64,000 nucleotides of DNA from DASXMT01 sp963755985 (GCA_963755985.1 CAVWLO010000005.1:186001-250000), one strand, 5' to 3'. Shown: positions 35,402-43,440, counted from the stretch's first letter. The notes: a model not told the origin generated them from the sequence alone. Translations and numbers: made by a program.

Positions 35402-36273
35402 CCGGCGCGATGACGGCGGGCCCGATCCTCGACTCCACCGAACCTCCGGTGCTCGAAGCTCGGGAGGTGAGTATGCGCTTCGGGGGACTGGCCGCACTCG
35501 ACAGGGTCAGCCTGTCGGTGCCCCGGGCATCCCTGATCGGGCTGGTCGGGCCGAACGGGGCAGGTAAGAGCACCCTCTTCGGCGTGTGCTCGGGTCTCCT
35601 TCGGCCGACGGCCGGCACAGTCTTGGTCAGCGCGAGGGACGTGACGGCCTCCAGCCCACAGGTCCGGGCTCGGCGCGGTCTGGCCCGCACGTTCCAACAA
35701 CCGGAGATGTTCACGAGCCTCACCGTCCGGGACCACCTGACTCTGGCCTACCGGACCCGCCATGCCCGTTCGCGGTTGTGGACGGACATGTTCACCGGGG
35801 CGAGCCTGCGCAAGCCCGGGAGCGAGGAAGCGGATCGGATTCAGTCGTTGATCGAGCTCCTCTCCCTCGGCTCGGTGGCCGAATCGGTGGTCGAGGTGCT
35901 GCCGCTCGGCACCACCCGCCTGGTCGAGGTGGGCCGGGCCTTGGCCAGCGGCCCCACGGTGGTGCTCCTCGATGAGCCACTCTCTGGTCTCGACGTCAAC
36001 GAAGCCGGCCGGTTGGCCGATGCGCTCGAGCGGACCGTCTTCGATGAAGGCATCTCGCTGCTGTTGGTCGAGCACGATGTGGCCAGCGTGCTCCGGCTGT
36101 GCAGCAACATCTTCGTCCTCGACTTCGGCCAGCTCATCGCTCAGGGAACACCGGACGACGTCCGCAATGATCCGGCGGTTCGGGCCGCCTACCTGGGCGA
36201 CGACCCCGGCAGCGAGGGCGGTAGGGCGGCGCTCAACCTGATGCCGACGACGGCGGAGACACAACCCGACTGA
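35398..36273 (+). CDS. livG: Liv-type ABC transporter ATP-binding protein
   Basis: 291 residues, overlapping the permease stop by 4 bp. Walker A GPNGAGKSTLFG, Q-loop region RTFQQPEMFTSLTV typical of LivG, and Walker B VVLLDEPLSGLD are present. The signature position reads LPLGTTRLVEV rather than LSGGQ, as often in LivG. About 20 extra residues precede the core. It supplies one of the two ATPases; the other is probably the livF at 29644. Its stop lies back to back with the stop of the convergent thiolase-fold gene (TGATCA). Confidence 0.92.
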   Translation: MTGAMTAGPILDSTEPPVLEAREVSMRFGGLAALDRVSLSVPRASLIGLVGPNGAGKSTLFGVCSGLLRPTAGTVLVSARDVTASSPQVRARRGLARTFQQPEMFTSLTVRDHLTLAYRTRHARSRLWTDMFTGASLRKPGSEEADRIQSLIELLSLGSVAESVVEVLPLGTTRLVEVGRALASGPTVVLLDEPLSGLDVNEAGRLADALERTVFDEGISLLLVEHDVASVLRLCSNIFVLDFGQLIAQGTPDDVRNDPAVRAAYLGDDPGSEGGRAALNLMPTTAETQPD

Positions 36274-37437
36274 TCAGGAACTGGTCAGTACCATCGCCCC
36301 ACACTGCGGTCCGTGGGCGTTGGCCACGACGGCCACCCGGGCTCCTTCGACCTGGCGGACGCCACAGTCGCCACGGAGCTGGAGCACGGCCTCGGTCAAG
36401 AAGCCGAGCCCGTGTATGCGGCCCTCGGTCAGCTGACCGCCGTGGGTGTTCAGCGGCAACGACCCACCGGGGCCAATCCGCCTTCCCTCGTCCACCCAGT
36501 CGCCGAACTCGCCGATGCCGCAGAATCCGAGAGCCTCCACCCAGGAAATGGCGATGTGGGTGAATCCGTCGTAGAGCTCGGCGACGTCCACGTCCCCGGG
36601 CCGGACCGAGGACCTGGACCACAGGCGGTCGGCGCACGGTCGCGTGCCTCCGAACAGGAAGTCCTCGGCGTAGATCCAGTCGGGGTTGGCTCCCGTCCCA
36701 TAGGCCATGGCGTCAACGAGCACGACGGGCTGTGGGAGATCGGCCGCCCGCTCTGCCGTGGTGATGATGGCCGCGCACGCCCCGTTCACCGGGTAGTCGC
36801 AGTCGAACAGGACCAGGGGGTCGGCGACCGGCCGCGAGAAGAGATAGTCGTCCATCGTGATGGGCTCCCGGAGTACGGCCCGATCGTTCCCGGCCGCCCA
36901 GGTGCGGGCGTTGAGGGCGATGCGCCCGTAGTCCTCGTTGGAGCCGCCGAGCTCGGCGATCCGCCGTTGCTTGCGCATTCCCATCGTGTGGATGATCCCG
37001 CCGCCGAGGCCGTACGGTGCCGTGAACTGCAGGGCCCCTTCCGCTCGCACCGGTTCGGATGCCAGGGCCCCGGTATGGCCGGCCGCCCGCGTGATGCACC
37101 GATAGACCAGCGCGGTCTCACACGCACCCGAGGCCACCGCCATCGTCGCGTCCATGGCCCCGGCCAGGCCGGACGGTCCGGTGCCCATGAGGTCGTTGAA
37201 GACGGTGAGGTTCGAGATCCCGAGCAGGCGTTGGGCACCGATGGCCACGGGCGAGTCTCCCCGGGCGCCGAACTGATACTCGATGATGGCGTCGACGTCG
37301 GAGACGGTGAGCCCGGCATCGGCAATGGCGGCTCGACAGGCGGTGAGCGTGAGCCGGCGGACGTCGTGGCGGCCACTGCGGACAATGGGGGAGTAGCCCA
37401 CCCCGGCGATCGCCACCGGGCGGGTGAGCCCCGTCAT
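36274..37437 (-). CDS. Thiolase-fold protein lacking the nucleophilic Cys (Ltp2-like)
   Basis: 387 residues from ATG 37437, overlapping the DUF35 stop by 4 bp. The fold is clear: VAIAGVGYSPIVRSGRHD, ACRAAIADAGLTVSDVDAII and LPLNTHGGQLTEGRIHGLGF. At the place of the thiolase nucleophile (CxSG) it reads GTGPSGLAG, so Cys is replaced by Gly. The C-terminal Cys region reads HGPQCGAM. Thiolase-like proteins without the first Cys and paired with a DUF35 protein include the steroid retro-aldolases Ltp2. A retro-aldol or lyase role on a 3-hydroxyacyl-CoA is therefore more likely than thiolysis. Confidence 0.88.
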   Translation of the reverse strand: MTGLTRPVAIAGVGYSPIVRSGRHDVRRLTLTACRAAIADAGLTVSDVDAIIEYQFGARGDSPVAIGAQRLLGISNLTVFNDLMGTGPSGLAGAMDATMAVASGACETALVYRCITRAAGHTGALASEPVRAEGALQFTAPYGLGGGIIHTMGMRKQRRIAELGGSNEDYGRIALNARTWAAGNDRAVLREPITMDDYLFSRPVADPLVLFDCDYPVNGACAAIITTAERAADLPQPVVLVDAMAYGTGANPDWIYAEDFLFGGTRPCADRLWSRSSVRPGDVDVAELYDGFTHIAISWVEALGFCGIGEFGDWVDEGRRIGPGGSLPLNTHGGQLTEGRIHGLGFLTEAVLQLRGDCGVRQVEGARVAVVANAHGPQCGAMVLTSS

Positions 37438-37850
37438 CGAACTCGCCGAGGCCTCAGCCGGAACTGGGGTATCGACCACTGCCCCCGTATCTCGAACGCG
37501 GCCTCGACCGACGCCCCCGCCGTGATCTCGCTGAGCTCGGCGTCGACGATGTTGGTCACCATTCGAAGTCCGGGCTGTTCGTCCAGCTCGACCAGGGCGA
37601 GCACGTAGGGAAGGTCGTCGGCGAAGGCCGGGTCAAAGGCCTGGCGGGCCACCGTGAAGGCGTAGACCGTGCCCCGGCCGGAGGCAGGTACGACATCGAG
37701 CGGCTCGGACAAACAGCGCGGACAGGCCACGCCGGGAGGATGGACGTAGAAACGGCAAGCCGGACAGCGTTGCAAGAGCAGGGATCCCTGGCGGGCCCCT
37801 TCCCAGTAATGGAGCGAGACTTCGTCCGGCACTGGTTCGGGCTTGTTCAC
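37434..37850 (-). CDS. DUF35 OB-fold/zinc-ribbon protein, partner of thiolase-fold protein
   Basis: 138 residues from a GTG at 37850 that overlaps the stop of the MaoC gene (GTGA); an ATG at 37886 would extend it but inside its neighbour. A rubredoxin-like zinc ribbon is clear: LQRCPACRFYVHPPGVACP with the second pair CPRC. The OB-fold follows (GRGTVYAFTVARQAFDP, VLALVELDEQPGLRMVTNI). In known systems such proteins bind the acyl-CoA or shape the active site of thiolase-like partners. Here it is encoded between MaoC and the thiolase-fold gene, with 4-bp overlaps on both sides. Confidence 0.92.
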   Translation of the reverse strand: MNKPEPVPDEVSLHYWEGARQGSLLLQRCPACRFYVHPPGVACPRCLSEPLDVVPASGRGTVYAFTVARQAFDPAFADDLPYVLALVELDEQPGLRMVTNIVDAELSEITAGASVEAAFEIRGQWSIPQFRLRPRRVR

Positions 37851-38752
37851 GAGAGATCGAACTCGGCCCGTCCGTGGCTGATGCACAGCGTGCCGCCGGA
37901 ACGGGCCTCGAAGGCCAGGGACCGGAAGCCATCATCGGTCGTACCCATCTCGGCGACCTCGACGGTCAGGTCGCGTTTCGGAAAGGCGGGCGCCGCGAAC
38001 CGGGCGGCGAGACGGCGGAGTGAGTTCGGGTCACCAACGTCGGCCAGCCGAAACACGGCGCTGCCGCACAGGGCCAGCGTGCACATCCCCTGGAGGATCT
38101 TCGACGGGAGCCCTTCGTGACGAGCAGCGTCGTCATCGAGTGCATGGGGAGCATGGTCGTTGGACACGCCGGCGTAGCGGAAGGCCTGGTCGAGGGGAAC
38201 GCCCAGCGTCTCGTCACCGATGATGCGTTGCCGGGCGTCCTCGGGATAGCGATGATCGGCGAGCACCGGGCCGCCCAGCGACTTCGTCGTGCCCCCGATA
38301 AAGAGCGACGACCAGTAGTGCTCGACGAGCAGGGTGCCCTCTGTGTCGCTCACCGCTATCCGCTGGGTCAGAAGGACCCCGGCCGGAGTCTGGTGGGCCG
38401 CATACGGCGTCACACTCCACCGCACCGTCGAGTCCGGTAGCACGGGGGCGTGGAAGTAGACATCCTGTTCGCCGTGCACCGATCCCGTGACCCCCGAGAT
38501 GGCTCCATCATCGATGCATTCGATGTTGGCCTCGTGCAGCGCAGGCAGCACGAGGGCGACGGAATAGAGAGGCGGCACCGCTCGCCCCTCAACGTAGGCG
38601 GCGCTCGCGTCATTGGTCGCCCATCCGAAGGCAGTGCCGGCATCGGCGTCGACGTACCCTTGGTAGGGCCCGAGACTCGCCCCCAAGTGGATCTGCGGTC
38701 CGGGGCCCGCCTGGTCTCCAGAGCCGAATGTGTACTCGGTCAGCTTCGTCAT
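37847..38752 (-). CDS. Double-hotdog MaoC-like hydratase
   Basis: 301 residues from ATG 38752, overlapping the upstream stop (ATGA). The N-terminal hotdog (residues to about 150) lacks catalytic residues; the C-terminal one has the hydratase-2 pattern FRYAGVSNDHAPHALDDDAA and SKILQGMCTLA. The canonical motif is D-x-N-P-x-H and ILHGLCT. Here Asp and His are one residue closer and the HG His is Gln, so activity is uncertain. Full-length double-hotdog R-specific enoyl-CoA hydratases have this size. With the DUF35 and Ltp2-like proteins it resembles the ChsH1/ChsH2/Ltp2 hydratase-aldolase set of cholesterol degradation. Confidence 0.85.
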   Translation of the reverse strand: MTKLTEYTFGSGDQAGPGPQIHLGASLGPYQGYVDADAGTAFGWATNDASAAYVEGRAVPPLYSVALVLPALHEANIECIDDGAISGVTGSVHGEQDVYFHAPVLPDSTVRWSVTPYAAHQTPAGVLLTQRIAVSDTEGTLLVEHYWSSLFIGGTTKSLGGPVLADHRYPEDARQRIIGDETLGVPLDQAFRYAGVSNDHAPHALDDDAARHEGLPSKILQGMCTLALCGSAVFRLADVGDPNSLRRLAARFAAPAFPKRDLTVEVAEMGTTDDGFRSLAFEARSGGTLCISHGRAEFDLS

Positions 38753-39606
38753 CGGGTGGTGCGCACCGGCCGTCCGGTCCGGGCGGCCCATCCTGCCGTG
38801 ATCTGGTCGTAGATGTCCTGATCGATCAGCTGATCCTTGTCGTCGAACCCGAACGCCTCGGGTGGGAGGTCCCCATGCTGACGGAGGTGTGCGGCCCACT
38901 GCTGGTGCGACCGGGCCGCGCCGGCGACGCCCCAGCCTGTCGACAAGGCGATGCGCAGGCCATCGAGCAAGGGGCCGTAGCCGGCGATCGGAATCGGAAC
39001 CTCGGCGACGATGCGGGTCAGGTCCTCCTGCCCCGCGAAGGTGGGCAGGTAGAGGTCGGCACCGGCCTCGGCGTAGGCGATGCCTCGTCGGACGGCTTCG
39101 TCCAGCGAACCAGTGCCGCCGCCACCGTCGTCGTACAGTTCGTCACACCGGGCGATGAGCACGAACGCCGGATCGGTGCGCGCCTCGGCCGCCGCGGCAA
39201 TGCGAGCCTGCATGTCGGCGATCGGCAGGAGCGGGCCATCCCAACTCGAGTGCTTGGGCGGGACCTCGTCTTCAATGTGGATGCCGGCTATGCCCGCGCG
39301 CTCGTAGCCCTTGACTGAGCGGAAGACATCCGCCACCGATTCGCCGGCCTGGTCGGCATCGACGATGAGGGGAATGGTAACGGCGTCTGCCACCCGTCCG
39401 GCCTGGTCGATCATCTCGGTCGGGGTGAAGACGCCGCAGTCGGGGATGGCAAAGTGCATCATGGACACGGCATGACCACCCATGTACGCCGCCTCGAAGC
39501 CTGCGTGCTCGACGATTCGGCCCGTCAGTGCGCTGTAGCATTCGGCCGCCATGAACGGCGTACCGGCGTCGATCAGCGAGCGCAATGCCTCGGTCGGACG
39601 GGTCAC
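38749..39606 (-). CDS. Isocitrate lyase/PEP mutase family protein
   Basis: 285 residues from a GTG at 39606 with GAGGAGG upstream. The barrel has IPLIVDADQAGESVADVFRS and AGIAGIHIEDEVPPKHSS, the regions that bind Mg2+. In isocitrate and 2-methylisocitrate lyases the next motif is K(K/R)CGH; here it reads PKHSSWDGPLL, with no Cys, as in PEP mutase, oxaloacetate hydrolase and related C-C or C-P lyases. It is the first gene of a four-gene operon with 4-bp overlaps. A role in C-C cleavage of a small product is plausible; true methylisocitrate lyase activity is unlikely. Confidence 0.85.
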   Translation of the reverse strand: MTRPTEALRSLIDAGTPFMAAECYSALTGRIVEHAGFEAAYMGGHAVSMMHFAIPDCGVFTPTEMIDQAGRVADAVTIPLIVDADQAGESVADVFRSVKGYERAGIAGIHIEDEVPPKHSSWDGPLLPIADMQARIAAAAEARTDPAFVLIARCDELYDDGGGGTGSLDEAVRRGIAYAEAGADLYLPTFAGQEDLTRIVAEVPIPIAGYGPLLDGLRIALSTGWGVAGAARSHQQWAAHLRQHGDLPPEAFGFDDKDQLIDQDIYDQITAGWAARTGRPVRTTR

Positions 39607-40001
39607 GAGCTACCTCCTCGGGTCGGATGACCCATTATCAGACATCCATGATCAAGCATCCAATTGTGGAACGTCCGTCTCGGCGCCGCGGTAGCCGACC
39701 GGGGCTGGGCCTGGTTGTGTCCCGGTCCACCCGCTTCGAACAGAGCTGATAGTGCGTCCCGGTCCTCGGGGCGCACTATCAGGAGCGGACCGAGCCGGCG
39801 CAGGATATCCGGCACCGCCGAGTGAGAATTGGGCACGGTCCAATCTCCTCATGAGGGTAGGAAGCGGCCAGCCGGCGATGGGGTGCTCGTTTCCCGGGTG
39901 ACCTCCCACTGGCGGGCCAACGGTCAAGTGCCAGTCGGTGGGTGGCCGGACCGGACCAGGGACCGCTTCACACGGCGGCCCAAGTCGCGTATCATCTAGT
40001 T
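39607..40001. other. Divergent 395-bp intergenic region
   Basis: It separates the PEP-mutase-family operon (minus) from the amidohydrolase at 40002 (plus). An A/T-rich part lies at 39630-39665. A possible 77-residue minus frame (39836-39603) ends in the GTGA overlap with 39606, but the GTG-ACC start of that gene creates such a stop automatically, so I do not annotate it. No RNA gene or repeat is seen. A -10 element lies at its right end. Confidence 0.5.
39990..39995 (+). promoter_or_regulatory. TATCAT -10 element, probable leaderless start
   Basis: TATCAT fits the TANNNT consensus. It is followed by CTAGTT and then the ATG at 40002, so transcription would begin at or one base from the A of the start codon. 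No Shine-Dalgarno sequence precedes the ATG. Actinobacteria often use such leaderless mRNAs. No -35 is evident. Confidence 0.55.
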
Positions 40002-41132
40002 ATGGCACTTTCGGACGACGTGCAAATCATCTCGGTCGACGATCACGTCATCGAACATCGCACCGTCTGGCAGGACCGGCTCCCGGAGAAGTTCAAGGAG
40101 GAGGGGCCCAAAAACGTCCGTGACGACGAAGGCCGCGACGTCTGGTGGTTCGAGGGTGAGCCGCACTACAACGTCGGCCTCAACGCGGTCGCCGGCAAGC
40201 CCCGCGAGGAGTACGGGCTCGACCCCGTCTCGTACGACCATATGCGCAAGGGGTGTTACGACCCCCAGGCCCGGCTCGAGGACATGGACGTGGACGGCAT
40301 CCACGCGCAGCTGTGTTTTCCCAGCTTCCCCGGTTTCGCCGGGAGCACCTTCTTTGCTGCCAATGACAAGGATCTGGCCACCGCGTGCGTCGTCGCCTAC
40401 AACGACTGGATGATCGACGAGTGGTGCGCGGCGATGCCGGGCCGGCAGATCCCATTGGCTTTGGTGCCGTTCTGGGACATCACGGCCACGGTGCGAGAAA
40501 CCGAACGAGTGGCGGCGAAGGGAGCCAAGGGAGTCTCGTTCACCGAGGCGCCCCACGCCCTCGGTCTGCCCTCGTTCCACACCGACCACTGGGATCCGTT
40601 CCTGGCCGTTGCCGCCGAGGCCGGGATGCCTCTCAGCCTGCACTTCGGATCGGGTGGAGCGCCCGCCGTCGCCCCGGGTGCCCCCTTTACCGCCGCCATC
40701 GCCCTCTTCGGGTTGAACTCCCAGATGTGCACCATCGACCTGGTGAACTCCCGTATCTTCGAGCGGTTCCCGGCGCTCAAGGTCGCGCTCTCTGAGGGTG
40801 GCATCGGCTGGATGCCCTACATCCTGGAACGAGCCGACTACACGTGGGAGCGGCACCGCTACTACACCGGCATGGCCGACAGCCTCCGCCCTTCCGAGCT
40901 GTTCCGCCGCAACATCTTCGGGTGCTTCATCTACGACGATGCCGGGCTGGCCAACATCGATCGCATCGGCGAGAACAACATCATGTTCGAGGGTGACTAC
41001 CCGCACTCGGACAGCAATTGGCCCAACAGTCGACAGATGCTGGCAAAGTCGTTGGCTGACATAGCTGACCCCGTAGCGGGCAAGATCGCCGAGGGCAACG
41101 CACGGCGGGTGTACAACTTTCCCCGGCAGTAG
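40002..41132 (+). CDS. Amidohydrolase-2 family protein
   Basis: 376 residues from ATG 40002. The N-terminal site is IISVDDHVIEHRTVW (D-x-H-x-x-E). LSLHFGSGG carries the barrel His, and the C-terminal Asp is in FEGDYPHSDSNWP, where the paralogues have GSDxPHxEG. Actinobacterial proteins of this form, often next to P450 and acyl-CoA dehydrogenase genes, have unassigned substrates. It starts a plus-strand run with P450, mycofactocin SDR, P450 and CoA-transferase genes and is probably leaderless. Confidence 0.87.
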   Translation: MALSDDVQIISVDDHVIEHRTVWQDRLPEKFKEEGPKNVRDDEGRDVWWFEGEPHYNVGLNAVAGKPREEYGLDPVSYDHMRKGCYDPQARLEDMDVDGIHAQLCFPSFPGFAGSTFFAANDKDLATACVVAYNDWMIDEWCAAMPGRQIPLALVPFWDITATVRETERVAAKGAKGVSFTEAPHALGLPSFHTDHWDPFLAVAAEAGMPLSLHFGSGGAPAVAPGAPFTAAIALFGLNSQMCTIDLVNSRIFERFPALKVALSEGGIGWMPYILERADYTWERHRYYTGMADSLRPSELFRRNIFGCFIYDDAGLANIDRIGENNIMFEGDYPHSDSNWPNSRQMLAKSLADIADPVAGKIAEGNARRVYNFPRQ

Positions 41133-41206
41133 GCCATGCCGATGGCCGTGGGTTCGGAGACCGCAATCCATCACCACACCGAAGCATCGCAAAGGGGGAG
41201 TACCTC

Positions 41207-42418
41207 GTGACCATCACCGGCGCAGGTTCACAGGATCTCGGCAGCGTGGGGGGGTGCCCCGCTTTCGAGTTCAACAACTTCCTGTCCGGACCGGTGCTGT
41301 CCCACATCGAAGGCATCGACGAATTGCGCACGCTGCATCCCATTGTCCGGAGCACCTTCGGGCCCAAGGGATTCTGGGTGATCACCGAGTCCCAGATGGT
41401 GCGCGAGGCACTGCAGCAGCCGCACATCTTCTCGAGTTCCGTGGTCACGCCCTTAGAGGAGGACCCACCGTACAAGTGGATCCCGGAGATGCTCGACCCG
41501 CCCGAGCACACGGTGTGGCGTCAGCTCCTGGCTCCTCACTTTGCCCCGAAGGTCATGGAGCAGATGGAGGACCGGGTGCGGAGCCGATGTGTCGAGATCA
41601 TCGAGTCCTTTGCCAGCAATGGCCACTGTGACTTCCTCACCGAGTTTGCCTGGCGGTATCCCACCACCATCTTCATGGAGCTCATGGGGCTCCCCCTCGA
41701 CGGCTTGGACCAGTTCCTGGCCTGGGAACATGACATCTTGCATCTGACGGCCGAGGAGGACCCGGACCGGTCCCGTGCCTTTCAGGCCATGATGGCCGTG
41801 CAGGAGTACTTCGCGGTGCTGATCGAAGAGAAGCGAGCCGATCCCGGCGACGACTTGCTCAGCACCGCCCTCGACTGGCAGATCGATGGGCAGCCCATTC
41901 CCCAAGCGGACATGCTCTCATGGTGCCTGCTCATGTTCATGGCCGGTCTCGATACGGTGTCCATCCAGCTTTCGTACTCGTTCTGGTACCTGGCCCAGCA
42001 CCCAGAGGCTCGCCGGCGCCTCGCTACCCAGCCCGATCTCGTCCCTTCGGCCGTGGAGGAGTTCCTCCGCTGCTTCGCTTTCGTGGCTCCCTCGAGGAAG
42101 GTGATGGAGGACACCGAGTTCCACGGGTGCCCGTTCGGGAAGGGGGACATGGTCCTGGTCCCTCTCAGTGCGGCCACTCGTGACCCGGCCAGCTTCCCGG
42201 AACCGACCGATGTGCAGTTGGATCGGTCACCGAACAACCACGTCGCCTTCGGGGTGGGGCCCCATCGATGCCTCGGGTCTCACCTTGCTCGACGAGAGCT
42301 GCGCATCGCGCTCGAAGAATGGCACACCCGGATCCCGGACTACCACCTCACCGAGGGCGTCGACGTAACGGAGCACGGCGGCATGTACGGGATCGATGTG
42401 ATGGAACTGAGCTGGTAA
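41207..42418 (+). CDS. Cytochrome P450
   Basis: 403 residues, soluble bacterial type, from a GTG at 41207 behind AGGGGGAG. The I-helix reads MAGLDTVSIQ (the usual acid-Thr pair is D-T). The K-helix ExxR is EEFLR. The heme ligand is Cys355 in FGVGPHRCLGSHLARRELR. It should hydroxylate the cluster substrate with electrons from a ferredoxin not encoded here. It lies 93 bp before a mycofactocin-type SDR, which would oxidise the alcohol it makes. The CYP family cannot be assigned by eye. Confidence 0.94.
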   Translation: MTITGAGSQDLGSVGGCPAFEFNNFLSGPVLSHIEGIDELRTLHPIVRSTFGPKGFWVITESQMVREALQQPHIFSSSVVTPLEEDPPYKWIPEMLDPPEHTVWRQLLAPHFAPKVMEQMEDRVRSRCVEIIESFASNGHCDFLTEFAWRYPTTIFMELMGLPLDGLDQFLAWEHDILHLTAEEDPDRSRAFQAMMAVQEYFAVLIEEKRADPGDDLLSTALDWQIDGQPIPQADMLSWCLLMFMAGLDTVSIQLSYSFWYLAQHPEARRRLATQPDLVPSAVEEFLRCFAFVAPSRKVMEDTEFHGCPFGKGDMVLVPLSAATRDPASFPEPTDVQLDRSPNNHVAFGVGPHRCLGSHLARRELRIALEEWHTRIPDYHLTEGVDVTEHGGMYGIDVMELSW

Positions 42419-42511
42419 CCGGCCCATCCAGACGCCGACGACCGTCGTGCGAAGGCCGGGACGGCGTGATGCTGCACGAACCAGAAGACTGGCCAGAAGG
42501 AGGACAACACC

Positions 42512-43375
42512 ATGGCTGGACGGCTCGAGGGAAAGGTGGCGTTCATCACCGGCGGAGCACGCGGACAAGGACGAAGCCATGCCGTTCGTTTGGCCGAAGA
42601 AGGCGCGGACATCATCGCCGTCGACATCTGCCGGCAGATCGACTCGAATCCGTACCCGCTGGCCACTCCCGAGGACTTGGAGGGAACGGCCAAGCTCGTT
42701 CGGGACGTCGGCCGGCGCATCGTGATCGCCCAGGCGGACGTGCGAGAGCGCAGCGAGCTGCGGGGGGCGATCGAGCAGGGCGTCACCGAGCTCGGCCACG
42801 TCGACGTCGTCGTGGCCAACGCAGGGATCCTGCCTATGGCCATGGGGGACCCGGACCCCCTTGACTTTGTCGATGCTGTCGACGTCGACCTCACCGGTGT
42901 GATGAACGCCACTGCTGTGGCCCTCCCCCATCTGCCCAACGGCTCTTCGATCATCGTGACCGGCTCGACCGCCGGGATGATGCCGGGGACGTCCGACAAT
43001 CCGGTGATGGGGCCGGGCGGTGCCGGATACGGCTGGGCCAAGCGCATCCTGATCTCCTACGTGGAGCAGATGGCCCTCCATCTCGCGTCCCGCTTCATTC
43101 GGGTCAACGCCGTGCACCCGACCAATTGCGACACGCACCTACTGCACAACGACGGCCTCTATCACGTCTTTCGCCCGGATCTGGACCAGCCGTCCCGGGA
43201 TGACGTCATGCCGGCGTTCGTCGCGTTCCAGGCCATGCCGATCCCCTATGTCGAGCCCATTGACGTATCGAATACCGTGCTGTTCCTGGCCTCTGACGAG
43301 TCCCGCTACGTGACTGGACAGCAGATCCGAGTGGACGCCGGATCTCTCCTCAAGTTCCCCGGCGGCCCAGCCTGA
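42512..43375 (+). CDS. SDR oxidoreductase, mycofactocin-coupled type
   Basis: 287 residues from ATG 42512. The GGARGQGRSHAVRLAEEGAD motif, AVDICRQIDSNPYPLATPED and VGRRIVIAQADVRERSELR match the mycofactocin-coupled SDR group closely. The catalytic motif is Y-G-W-A-K. It is about 277-287 residues, as expected, because of the insertion after the second strand. It lies between two P450 genes and so probably dehydrogenates a secondary alcohol produced by one of them. A paralogue is at 12495. Confidence 0.9.
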   Translation: MAGRLEGKVAFITGGARGQGRSHAVRLAEEGADIIAVDICRQIDSNPYPLATPEDLEGTAKLVRDVGRRIVIAQADVRERSELRGAIEQGVTELGHVDVVVANAGILPMAMGDPDPLDFVDAVDVDLTGVMNATAVALPHLPNGSSIIVTGSTAGMMPGTSDNPVMGPGGAGYGWAKRILISYVEQMALHLASRFIRVNAVHPTNCDTHLLHNDGLYHVFRPDLDQPSRDDVMPAFVAFQAMPIPYVEPIDVSNTVLFLASDESRYVTGQQIRVDAGSLLKFPGGPA

Positions 43376-43403
43376 TCGTCCTCCGACTTCATTGCCAAAC
43401 GTT

Positions 43404-43440
43404 TTGACACAGTATAGGTTCGTACCGATTGTGATTCTGT
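43404..43440 (+). promoter_or_regulatory. Promoter of the second P450: TTGACA and GATTGT
   Basis: A perfect -35 TTGACA at 43404-43409 is followed after 17 bp by GATTGT (43427-43432). The overlapping stretch TTCGTACCGATTGTGATT resembles the box at 31931. The P450 start (43482) would have a leader of about 43 bases with a GGGGGAGGG ribosome site. It lies in the 106-bp gap after the SDR. Confidence 0.55.

Noticed and set aside
39603..39836. 77-residue minus-strand frame ending in a GTGA overlap with the PEP-mutase-family gene
   Set aside because: The start codons GTG-ACC of the next gene create that stop in any case, there is no good ribosome site, and the product has no known motif. It remains possible but unsupported.
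39996..41192. 398-codon minus-strand frame opposite the amidohydrolase at 40002
   Set aside because: The plus strand encodes a clear amidohydrolase with metal-site motifs. The minus frame is only the third-position complement and has no motif or ribosome site.
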